DNA of 64,000 bases. Origin: Brachionus manjavacas. Lineage: Eukaryota; Rotifera; Eurotatoria; Ploima; Brachionidae. The stretch lies in the NCBI GenBank assembly GCA_019054805.1, contig JAHQIY010000018.1:1178001-1242000 (forward strand), written 5' to 3'. Positions 45,066 to 54,661 of this stretch are shown here, piece by piece. The notes under the pieces were generated by a model. The model had not been told where the DNA came from. It saw nothing but the letters and a program-made list of their open reading frames with translations, and ran no database searches. Position numbers and translations under genes: made by a program. Position 1 is the first letter of the stretch. Each line of letters begins with the position of its first letter.

Positions 45066-46771
45066 ATGTCAAAAATAAAAGCTTATTTGGACCAAAATTA
45101 TGAGACTTTTAAAGAAGAAGCAAAAAACGCTGGCGAACTTTTTGTAGATCATAAGTTTCCAGCAAATTATTCAAGTATATTCAGATTTAAGAATTTTCAT
45201 TCTCCAATAATTTGGAAACGACCTCATGAAATTGTAGAAAATCCCAAATTTATTGTAAATAAAATTGTACCAAATGACTTGGATCAGGGCATTATAGGAA
45301 ATTATGCTGGTGGTTAGCAGCAGCTGCATGTGTTCTTAATAGCCAAGACATGATAGAAAGAACAATTCCATTAAATCAAACATTCGATCCTTCAGAATAC
45401 TGTGGTATTTTTCACTTTAGATTTTGGTTTAATGGTGAATGGGTCGATGTTGTCATTGACGACTTTTTACCGGTCTATGAATTTGGTGATGGATTATGCT
45501 TTTGTCATAACAAAGTAGAAAAAAATGAAATGTATGGACCACTACTTGCAAAAGCCTATGCCAAACTAAACATTTGCTATGAATTTTTAAGCTCAGGCTA
45601 TGTCCAAGATGGATTAGTTGATTTTACTGGGGGAATTATTGAATTAATTCATATAACTCAAATTCGTCAAGATTCGAATTTGGTTGATAATCTATGGGAA
45701 ACATTGTTCAAAGCTAAATCATACAGATCTTTGGTTGTTTGCATTAAAGATCTATCTCCATATGGTAATCCAAAAAGCCAATAGAGGATTCTATTAAATT
45801 GTTAAGGTTTATTTTATTTTTAAATCTAATTTAAATGATTGAATTAGAAGAGTAGCAACATAAGTTGAGTTAAAAATATTCTTAAAATATTCAGCAAAAA
45901 TTTTTTCTTTGTTTCAAATTTAAAATCTACGAAAAAAACAAGCTAATAAGATTATTTAGAAAAAAAAGATTAAAAGAAAAAAAATTTAAATAGTTTTTTT
46001 TTAGGATAAGAAATCCGTGGGGTAAAAAGAACTCCTACATTCGCTTTTGGGACAAGAATGAAAACGAATTGCAGCAAATTTTTAACAATGCTAAGGAGAT
46101 CCTTGAGACGGATAATAAGGACGACGGACAATTTTTAATTTCATATGACGATTTTGTCAAAGAGTTTGATTTTATGCACATGTGTCATGTGAACATAAAT
46201 GGATTTGACAATGAAGAAAATATTGATGAAGAGTTGCATTGGAAAAGTTGGAGAAAATGCAGGTGGGCTTGATAATGATCTTTTTTGGCAAAATCCTCAG
46301 CATAAAATAACAATTGAGGATTCAAAAGAAAAGCTCACAGTCATTTTTTCACTTTTGCAACTTGGCATCGAAAACATTAGACTACAGAATGGCAACATCC
46401 CAGCAGCATATGAACCATCTGAGTTTTATGTTTATTCAATTATTGATAAAGAAGCTAAACCAGATCAAAACGGAAGATACAGCAAAGATAATTTGAAATA
46501 TTATTCAGCAAGAAAAAAATTTTTTCGAGCAAAACCAAACTCAATGCGATTTGATATTGTGCCTGGTGATTATGTTGTCATTCCATTATTATATGAAAAA
46601 AATAAACCAGGCTCATATGCTCTTAGAGTTTACATGGAATCACATAAACGTTTTAATGACGTAAATGAAATTGATCAAGATCTTAGCGAACCATTAATTT
46701 TGGAAATAGAAGAAAAAAATGATAACCAAGATGAAATAGACAATTTTTCAAGAGCTTGTTTACTCATGTAA
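45066..46771 (+). pseudogene. Calpain-like cysteine protease gene, apparently broken
   Basis: Calpains are Ca2+-dependent cytosolic cysteine proteases. 45066-45304 encodes the start of the CysPc domain (GELFVDHKFPANYSSIF, IIWKRPHEI, DLDQGIIGN). The catalytic Cys segment CWWLAAAACVLNSQD lies in another frame because of a 2-bp surplus at about 45302-45304. 45305-45784 continues (WVDVVIDDFLPVY, GPLLAKAYAKL, YVQDGLVDFTGG). After a gap, 46004 onward gives IRNPWGKKNS with the catalytic Asn, then the C2-like domain III (GDYVVIPLLYEK, GSYALRVYMESH) to a stop at 46769. A further shift lies at the A-run at 46240-46244. The GHAY-type catalytic His segment is not found between 45784 and 46003. Missing His plus two frameshifts argue for a pseudogene; assembly error is the alternative, but other genes here read cleanly. 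Confidence 0.75.
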
Positions 46772-47080
46772 AAAATAGTTAAAAGGAATAAAATAATTTC
46801 TAAATTAAAACTTTAAAACTCTGTGTTAAATTAAAAAAAAGTTTCAATTACAATAATTTAATTTTTTGTTTTTGAATTACAAAATGTATCCTATGTTGAA
46901 ATAACATTGAAAAAGTGCGATCTTTCAAATATTTTTTTCAGTTTCAAAAAAAAATATTTTTAAGTTAATATCGCAAGTATTTTCATTTTTTGAAATTAAA
47001 CTCTTTGGTGAAATAGAATGAGTTTAATTTTTATTTGTTTAACAAATATTGAAAATTCTTTTTTTAAACAATAAAAATAA

Positions 47081-47126
47081 TTTATTTATTTATTTGTTTT
47101 TCTTTACCGAGCTAATGTACCTTCAG
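47081..47126 (-). repeat. LINE family-A 3'-end tag
   Basis: Minus-strand copy: read on the plus strand as an (ATTT)n tract followed by TACCGAGCTAATGTACCTTCAG. Nested inside the 46850-47745 element. Confidence 0.65.
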
Positions 47127-47204
47127 AATAAAAGTAAATGAAAAGAAAAAAAAGACAAATAATTCATATAGATTAAAATTTATAGTCAATCGTTGAAAAA
47201 CTTG

Positions 47205-47413
47205 GTCTAGTCTGTTAGGTGAACCATAATTACGAATAATTATTTTTTTCTATCTTATTCTTTAATATTTTATTTAGCTTTTTTCTGAATAGAAGAAAAA
47301 ATTTCAAAAATATTTAAACAATGTTTAGATTAGGTGAACTAATATTTCATAAAAACTGAGAACAAGAGTTGTTCTTGTAACAGGTGAAACAAAGTTTACC
47401 TAACTGACTAGAC
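47205..47413. mobile_element. MITE of the TCTAGTC...TTAGGTGAAC family, nested
   Basis: Ends GTCTAGTCTGTTAGGTGAAC and, inverted, GTCTAGTCAGTTAGGTAAAC match the core of the 116-bp element at 12525-12640. About 209 bp, no coding sequence. Confidence 0.7.
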
Positions 47414-48009
47414 GCGAAAAACTTGTTTTCTTCTAATAAAATTTTGACTAGTGATTATTTACTTTTGTTAGGTGCATTTTAACAAATACTTAATTAATGA
47501 AAAAAGGAAAACAGAGGGTAGATAGTTTTTTAAACTTCAAATAATGTCTTTAAGGATCATCATATCACAAACCCAAATTCAAAATTTATTAAATAAAAAA
47601 CAAAGTTTTTCATGCTTGCAATATTAACTTAAAACTAATTTTTTTTTGAAACTGAAAAAAATATTTGAAGCATCGAACTTTGTCAATGTTTTTTCAACAT
47701 TGGATACATTTTGCAATTCAAACTCAAAAAATTAAACCAAATTTATATTAATTTATTTTCATATTGCTCTATATCCTTTACACTACAAGTGTGTAAAATC
47801 TTGACTTTGGACTTTAGGGATTTAAGCCAAAAATAAATAAACAATTTAATTAATTTAAGTATTTATTTAATGGAATCCGAAGTTGCAACAAATGTTTATT
47901 TGGCCAAAATTATCCGAATTGAGTGACATGTAATAAAAAATGAACACATTTTAAAACTAAATTATTAAAGCTTATTTAAATTTTTTTTAAAATGAAAATT
48001 AAATTAACT

Positions 48010-48835
48010 ATGTTAACCTGAGAATTTGGTCGAAGGCTGGTGGTGCGAGAACAAAGGGTTTCCGTCACAAAATTAAGGCCACCGATGAGGACAGGGACAA
48101 GGTCTTTTCCTCTTTATTACGTGCAGGGATTGTGGAAGAGTGCCCCGCCTGCCCTAAAATCCCAAGGTTCTGTGGGACCTTTTTCTTCGTTTCGAGACCC
48201 AGCTCGAAGGTGAGACCGATTGCTGACTTTTCAGCCATCACCAAGATCATTGAAGTGCTTAAGTTCAGCTTGAAATCGGTCTATCAGGTAATTAACGACC
48301 TGAAATGGCCTGCCCATTTGTAGTATTCCAAGCTGGACTTTAAACAAGCGTTTTTCAATATCATTCTCACCCGAAATCAAAATTCATTACTACCTTTGGT
48401 TACGGGAGAAAATTCTACAACTTTAAGAGAATGCTCTTTGGACTTTTTATTGTCCCCTGCGTCTACAACAGTCGCTTCTTAACCGCCTACTGAGGTTAAT
48501 TAGGAAGTACACTATGGCCACTTGGATTACTTAATTATAGAACATCCAGCCTCCAGATCTTACTGGATGTGCTAAGGGCGATACTAAAACTAGCGGGGTG
48601 GGTCCTTAATACCCACAAGTCCGTACTAAAATCGGTTAAATATCTTAATTTTTTGGGAGCAGAGTGAGGCGGTCAAGGGATAACCCGCACTAAGGAAGCC
48701 TCAGCATTTGTCTATTCCAAGGCTGGGTAACTTCTAAATTTTAACCCAAAAGGATGGGCCCTGATGAGGATAAGGGGCTACTTAAATTATTATCTGGGTA
48801 TGCCGGGAAGTAGGGTCCTATTATTAGAGTTTACC
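48010..48835 (+). mobile_element. Reverse-transcriptase remnant, not of the LINE families seen here
   Basis: Clearly GC-richer than all surrounding DNA. A frame at 48100-48323 reads GIVEECPACPKIPRFCGTFF, FVSRPSSKVRPIADFSAITK, then a stop and YSKLDFKQAFFNIIL, the RT motif-A region. Shifted frames follow (motifs resembling ITTFGYGRKFYNFKRM, then GWVLNTHKSVLKSVKYLNFL-GAE). The order fits an RT of LTR, DIRS or pararetroviral type (KWR..DF, KLDFK.AF, FLG). Several stops and shifts show it is dead; the exact clade is not determined. Confidence 0.65.
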
Positions 48836-49819
48836 TTACCGTAAATTTAACAAAGAATGTTAAATCCAAAAATGAACCTCTGCATTAATTCTATTAAGAA
48901 TTAACAATTTATTTCATAATTCTATCATTTTGAGCATCAATAATTCACTTACTTCAATATACTTCAATATGCCATTTAAAATAACTTATTAAAAATCACT
49001 TATTGCTTTGAATTTAAATATTTTTGCCAAGCTAAAAAATTAAAAGCTTTTTAAAATTAATTAATAATTAATCTGACCGTTTGAGTAGATTTTTGCACAA
49101 TCGGTCCTTTTAAATTTAAAATTTAATATTATTTAGAAAAAAAGCTTCACATTTAAGAAAAATATGAGAATTTGATAAATTTGAAAAATTTTCTATTGAA
49201 TCCAAATTAAAGAGGCTGTAGAAATTGCATGAATTGATATCAATCCAACACTGCTTTATGCAAATTAATCGTCTAGAAGTAATGTTGTAAATAAAATTAA
49301 TATCTGATGAATATGTTTTGTTTTTCCAAATATTTGGCTTGATTTTAAATCCAAAGGATTTTTGAATTTCAGCAACAAAAAATTCATAGAAAACTAAATC
49401 AGATATTTCTTAAGTTTGCATTTTTTTTCCAATTTTTCCATATTTTGAACCTTTGAACGAAATTAAAAAGCTTGAATTTTTAATTAAAAAATAAAATGTT
49501 TTTTTTTCGATATTTCACACTTAAAATTTTCAATTTAGTGCGATTTTTGATTAATTAATAGTTTATTGATATTTTGGTTGCTTTAAGTTTTCATTTGTAT
49601 TTATAAATTTTTTTTTTAATCAAACTAAAAGAAAGCACATTCTTAAAAAACCAAAAATAACATCTACAAATCTCAAAATTAACGCTAACGTGGCTGAAAG
49701 AGAGAATTAATATTCATTCCAAACAGCCAAGGGATTTTGTCCCAAATTATTTTTTAAATAAATAAATTGAATGATGCCAATTAAAAAAAAATATAAGTTA
49801 AATAAAAAATAATTTCGAA
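48836..49819. other. Spacer with a broken palindromic-MITE copy
   Basis: 48843-48965 contains TTTAACAAAGAATGTTAAATCC, CCTCTGCATTAATTCTATTA and TCATTTTGAGCATCAATAAT, i.e. one arm of the 16106/24483 palindrome family in the right-arm orientation. The remainder is AT-rich with no gene. Confidence 0.5.
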
Positions 49820-49892
49820 GGGGATGTAGCTCAAATGGTAGAGCGCTCGCTTAGCATGCGAGAGGTACCGGGATCGATACCCGGCATCTCCA
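49820..49892 (+). tRNA. tRNA-Ala (anticodon AGC)
   Basis: Identical to the two copies at 18966-19038 and 19149-19221 over 73 nt, with the G3:U70 pair and a TTTTTT terminator directly downstream. Flanks differ apart from a few bases, so it is a dispersed, not tandem, copy. Confidence 0.97.
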
Positions 49893-50086
49893 AATTTTTT
49901 AAATATTGAAAAATTAATTCTTATATTTATTTTGCTTGAATTTTAAATTAATGAAATATTTTTTGTGCATGAAAATAGTAGTTAATTATTAAAAATTATT
50001 TAACAAAAAAAAATACTTTTCTCTAATTTTATAAGAATGCTGTTTATTTAACTTGATTATTGAGAAAGTAGAAAATTAATTAAATT

Positions 50087-52125
50087 TTATTTTTTTATTT
50101 TTTTTTTATTTTCATTTACTGAATCAGTAATAATATCAGAAAAAAGTCTTTTTTTCTTGAGTTCATTTGTTTGAATGTGTTTCCATTCCTCTGGTTTTCG
50201 TTTGTAAAAATTGAGACCTATCTTGTTCACCAAAAATTTGGCATATCTTTTTAGAAATATTAAAAATTAAATGTCAAATAAAAGTAAAAGCCTACTGATC
50301 ATTTTTCAATTGTTGTTCGCACATTTTCAGCTCATCGACTATCATCAATCTTTGTTTTAATGTTCCAACAGACCAAAGTGTTTCCATGACAAAACTACCA
50401 CTTTTATTCTTGCTAATATTCACATATCGACCCTTTTTTTATTGAAATTTTTTATTTAAAAAAAAAATTAAAAAAAAATACTTTTAATTTATCAAATATG
50501 TTTTGAATCCAAACATTTCTATCTTTAGACTGGCATGTATTTAAAACTTGCTGAACAAAGTGGGACCCAACCGAATTGGTTACCAAATATTCCAATTCAT
50601 TAGAATTCAAACTATTAAAACTTTTATTTAGTGTTTTTTCGTTCATTTCGATCAATTTAACTGCTATGGTAGAAGCTATCGGCTTCAAGTCTAGCACAAA
50701 TAAAACCTTTTTTATTAAATTAAAATTTTAAAATCAAAATTAAATTCAAAATAAACTTGATCAATGGGCGATTCTTTTTGAATTTGGTCTAACTTTTGGT
50801 ATACAAGTAGAGCACGTAAAATGTGAATTTTGTTCTCTTCTGTATTCAAGCCAAAGTAATCCAAAATAGTCTAATATTAAAAAATAATTAAAACTTGATT
50901 TGTTTAGAATTTTGATTTTTGTTAAATTACTTTAATAAAATTTTTAAAGTTTAAATTTGAATTTTTGCGGCAAACTTCAATTAATTCAACAATTAGATAA
51001 TTTTTAAATATTAAATCAGTATTTAGATCAATAATTGAAGGCAAATTTTCAACCAAGGAATCAAACAATGGAACAAGCTTTATATTAAAAATAATTTATA
51101 AATTTTTTTTAAAATAAAGTTAAAAAAACACTTACAACTTGTTCTTTTTCCATGCGATGTTTGATTAGAGTTTGTATGGGATAATTGGCATAAATGTGTT
51201 TCGAATAAGTGACAACATTAGGCAGTATATTTTCGTTTAAATAAATAGTCAATATTTCAGAGTGACTAGCAAGTAAAAATGATTCAATGAAACGGGATCC
51301 TTTGGCATCCTGAATCATTGAATGGAAAGAATTGGGCTTTTTGGCAAATTGCTTGTGAATTTTGTCAATTATTGAAGTGCATTTTTCAGGATAATTTGCG
51401 AACATTTTTCTCAGTAAAAGACTAATAAACGGGGAGACTTCGGCATCTAAGCCTATCTCTAGCAGGTTCATTTCTTTCAAGGATTTGGAAAATTTTTTGA
51501 TGTAAACTTCCAAATTCCAATCGTGTGGCACAATTTTTACACAAACATTTTTGATGTTAAACTCTTGATTTTTATTTTTTTTTTTGTTTGTTTCGTTTGG
51601 CACAACTTCTAGTATGTCTGGACTTCCGATCACTCTAAGGAAAGCCCTTAGGCTAAAAATACCATTGTGAGTTTCTAGAATATTCTCTAAATTGGACACA
51701 AAATAGTCTCCCAAATTGAGCATGCATTTTCTTAAAGATTCCGTGTGACTTGATGTCTTGGTTTTGTTTCCGATCAGCATTAGACATGCCTCATAGGCTC
51801 GCGAAGTACGAGTGTCGCCCAAAAGATGCTCCAAACGCTCGTTATCATTTGTTAAAATTGTAAAAAATTTTGTGAAATTTTCCAAGCTACTTTTGTACAA
51901 AAAAAAGTCAATGTGATAGCTGTAAATACATTTTTTTAGCTCGCTATCTTCCTCGCTTATTTGGTCTAAAATGGTCGAGTACAATGCTTCCAAAGATTCG
52001 GCATCATTGAACTCATCCGACTCTTGGTCATTAATTTTTTTGAACAATTCATCATAATACCGCGTGTCTATTTTGACAGTCTTTTGATCATTATCTTCAT
52101 TTTTAGTATCATTTTTACGGCCCAT
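50087..52125 (-). CDS. NOP9-like pumilio-repeat (PUF) protein
   Basis: Nucleolar RNA-binding protein; yeast and human NOP9 bind 18S rRNA precursors during small-subunit biogenesis. Six exons close in phase to 590 residues (human NOP9 is slightly longer): 51136-52125, 50931-51077, 50757-50870, 50482-50706, 50296-50432 and 50087-50246, with introns of 49-60 bp. Features: a lysine/acid-rich N-terminus, then degenerate PUF helices, best seen as KGSRFIESFLLASHSE, SVGSHFVQQVLNTCQSK and NKSGSFVMETLWS, and a lysine-rich tail after YAKFLVNKIGLNFYKRKPEEW. The spacing of the G-S-x-F/V helices and the C-terminal RR.W-type block point to NOP9 rather than Pumilio or PUM3. Start is the first ATG (MGRKND), a basic N-terminus typical of nucleolar proteins. 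Confidence 0.85.
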
Positions 52126-52525
52126 TGTCTATTATTTTATTATTTTTTTAAAGTTTTCTGAATTTCTTAAAAGCATGTCTTGAGTGTTTGAATGCTAAAA
52201 AAAATATCTCACTAAATCAACCGAGCTTATTTTGTCTTATTTAAATGTCAAATTAAACTTGGTTTTAAAACAGTTTTAATTTTATTCAATAGTAGAAAAG
52301 TTGACAAATAAGAAAATAATTAAAATAAAATAATTATCTTTAAAAATTAATCTAAATAGTGTAAATAACTAAATAAATTAAAAAATGGACTGCAATTAAT
52401 ATTAATATTTTTATTAAAATAGTGATTTGGAGAATTTTTTTAAAAATGAAAATTAAAAATTAAATTAGAGGCGAGAATTCAATTCGATCCTAAATTATGG
52501 TTCAGAGTAAAAATCAAATATATTG
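52126..52525. other. Spacer upstream of the NOP9-like gene
   Basis: AT-rich; presumably holds the NOP9-like promoter (minus strand). Nothing else recognised. Confidence 0.4.
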
Positions 52526-53001
52526 AAAATAAGTTCATGATCAAATGTAAATTTCAAGTCAAAATTGAAATTTTAGTTTTCGATTTAAAAATTAAGGTAT
52601 TAAATAATAAATGACCAAAATTTTTCAAACAAGATTTGTGTAATCTTTAATATGAAAGAAAATTACATGAATTTTAATCTTGAAATTTTGAAATACAAAA
52701 TTTAACTTTGTTTCTCTGTAATATGTTTTAATTAATATTAAAATATCATTTAAAGTCATAATTTGGATACATTATTATGGAATTTAAATTTTTCTTTAAA
52801 ATTTTCAAATAATTATTTAAAAAAGAATCAATTAAAGATCAAATAGAAAAAAATATATATATTTTTATTTATAACTCAAAAAAATAAAAATTTTTAGTTT
52901 AATTTAAAAAAAAAATTTAAAAGCTTATTTTATCATTTTTCTTATGATTTGAATCAATTAAGTTTTGATCATGTGATCATGATCATGAACTTCAAATTGC
53001 C
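52526..53001. mobile_element. AT-rich TIR element, second copy of the 35332-35845 family
   Basis: Starts AAGTTCATGATCAAATG and ends TTTGATCATGTGATCATGAT-CATGAACTTC. Internal blocks in the same order as the first copy: AATATCATTTAAAGTCATAA, TTTTTCTTTAAAATTTTCAA and AATCAATTAAAGATCAA. Divergence between copies is substantial, so the family is old. Confidence 0.65.
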
Positions 53002-53051
53002 TACTAATTAGAGTATTTTTTCAAATCGTAATCAAAGTTATTTTTCAGTTA

Positions 53052-54028
53052 TTAACACTCAAATGACCACCGTGTCATTTTTGACATTTTTAAGGTTATT
53101 TTGCTAAAAAACTCTGGCAATTTTTTTTATGATTTATTTTTTTGATTAATCTAATTAACTTGATATTTGAAAACAAAAAAAGTGAAATTTGAAAAAAAAA
53201 ATTCAAATTTATCTGCAAAAAAAAAAAGTTTACTTAAATTACCAGCCGTGTCATTTTTGACACGTCATTCATTTTGTCTACTTAAAGCTTTTTAAAATTA
53301 CATAATGTGACATGGTGTGCTTTTTTTGTTTGATTTTTTCTTCTTAAAAATAAAATTGATTATTGAATTGAAAAATTAAAAATGTCACGACGAGAAGCAG
53401 CCTTAAAAACCCGCAAGGAGCTAGAAAAGTACAAAAACTGTAATGATATTGAATCAGGGGAATCAGATGAAGAGATAAACAATGAAAAGTGAAGTTGAGG
53501 AAGAAAATAGTTCAATACCTGTTACTCCATCAACTCCAAAAACACCATCTCAAAACAAAAAACATTCTTTGAGTTCCTCAAATACTCCAGTTTCATCAAA
53601 AAAAGCCAATTTAGATTCAAGAAAAAAATGTCAAGTACGATTATGCAAAGAAAATAAAACAAATATTACCTGTACATTTTGTACAAAGCCAACATGTCTT
53701 CATGAGCAGAAGGTCGAAGCTGTTTGTAAAATATGCCATGATAATGGCAAAAAACTATAATTTTTTTTTAATTTTCATTTTTTTTTAATTAAATTTTATT
53801 TTCTATTCAATTTGAATTATTACAAAACTAAAAGATTTTTTTGATCATCTGACTATTTTGCATTCAAATAATAATTTAAATAAAAAAAATTAATTTTCTT
53901 AATAATTTATCAAAAAAAATTGCTATTTTTTAATTTTTCCGCTCTTTTATATTGAAAATTTATAATCGTGTCAAAAATGACACGGTGGTAATTTAAGGTA
54001 AAAAAAATTTTGGTCATTTGAGGGTTAA
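53052..54028 (+). mobile_element. Internally deleted piggyBac element with TTAA target duplication
   Basis: TTAA at 53052-53055 and 54025-54028 flank ends CACTCAAATGACC and, inverted, CCCTCAAATGACC. TTAA duplications and CCC-type ends are diagnostic of piggyBac. Subterminal copies of the palindrome-like CGTGTCATTTTTGACACG occur near both ends. The coding remnant starts at ATG 53382 (MSRREAALKTRKELEKY, then acidic SGESDEEINNE) and, after a frameshift, ends at 53758 with the Cys-rich finger RKKCQVRLCKENKT...CTFCTKPTCLHEQK..CKIC. N-terminus and C-terminal finger are kept while the whole DDE catalytic core is deleted. Confidence 0.92.
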
Positions 54029-54045
54029 GTCAAAGTAATGACTTG

Positions 54046-54177
54046 CACAAAAATTTTTATCAATACCTGCTTCATCTGGACCAGTTGAAAGAATTATTTT
54101 CTAAATCTGGTTACATTTACAGAGCACATAGGTCAAGATTAACGGTTAAGATTCGATTTTGCATCTTTTGAATTTAA
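54046..54177 (+). mobile_element. hAT transposase C-terminal remnant
   Basis: Two adjacent frames read IPASSGPVERI and LFSKSGYIYRAHRSRLTVKI. Together they match the hAT dimerisation block (pattern PASS...ER.FS..G.I....R.RL), split by a one-base shift at about 54094. It abuts the right end of the piggyBac element. No TIRs seen. Confidence 0.7.
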
Positions 54178-54661
54178 AATAATTAAACCTTAATGAAACA
54201 AGATTTAAAATTCAATATTACATGATTTCTAAAGTGTCTAAAAATAAAAAACAACAACAATAAATTTATTTTATCTTTTTGAATTCATCCAAATTTTGTA
54301 AATAAAATTATAAAATCAAAATTTACAGCTTTTTATTTACCTTTTTTTTTGGTTAGTATTTATTAGCTTGATTTAAAAAAAAAATTAGAGTTGAAGAAAA
54401 TTTTTGGTCAACAAAAGTAAGTCAACCAAACAAACATTGCATTGGCAGCGTGTAAATAAGAAGTAAACAAAAAAAGAGAGAAAAAAACATTAAGACAATC
54501 GGATGGTCAGGGGTTAGAGTATTAATTTCATTATTTTCTCTAATTATATATCTATAAATAAATGGTGATTATAATTTATTTGAGGGAGCTTATTAGCACG
54601 ACTAGATATTAGAAGAAGAAGAAGAAGAAGAAGAAGAAAAAAAGTAAATAAATTCGAAGAA
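54178..54661. other. Upstream region of the Nup153-like gene
   Basis: AT-rich, non-coding, ending in a (GAA)n run at 54611-54638 just 23 bp before the start codon, so that the purine repeat lies in the 5' UTR. No TATA box I would support. Confidence 0.5.

Larger units (their letters stand above)
46850..47745. mobile_element. TIR element with nested insertions
   Basis: About 46853-46980 and 47611-47742 are inverted copies; the left arm has TTGAATTACAAAATGTATCC and AAATATTTTTTTCAGTTTCA, and the right arm has their near-exact complements. The interior contains a LINE family-A tag (47081-47126, minus) and a second, smaller TIR element (47205-47413), so it is a three-layer nest. No transposase recognised. 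Confidence 0.75.
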
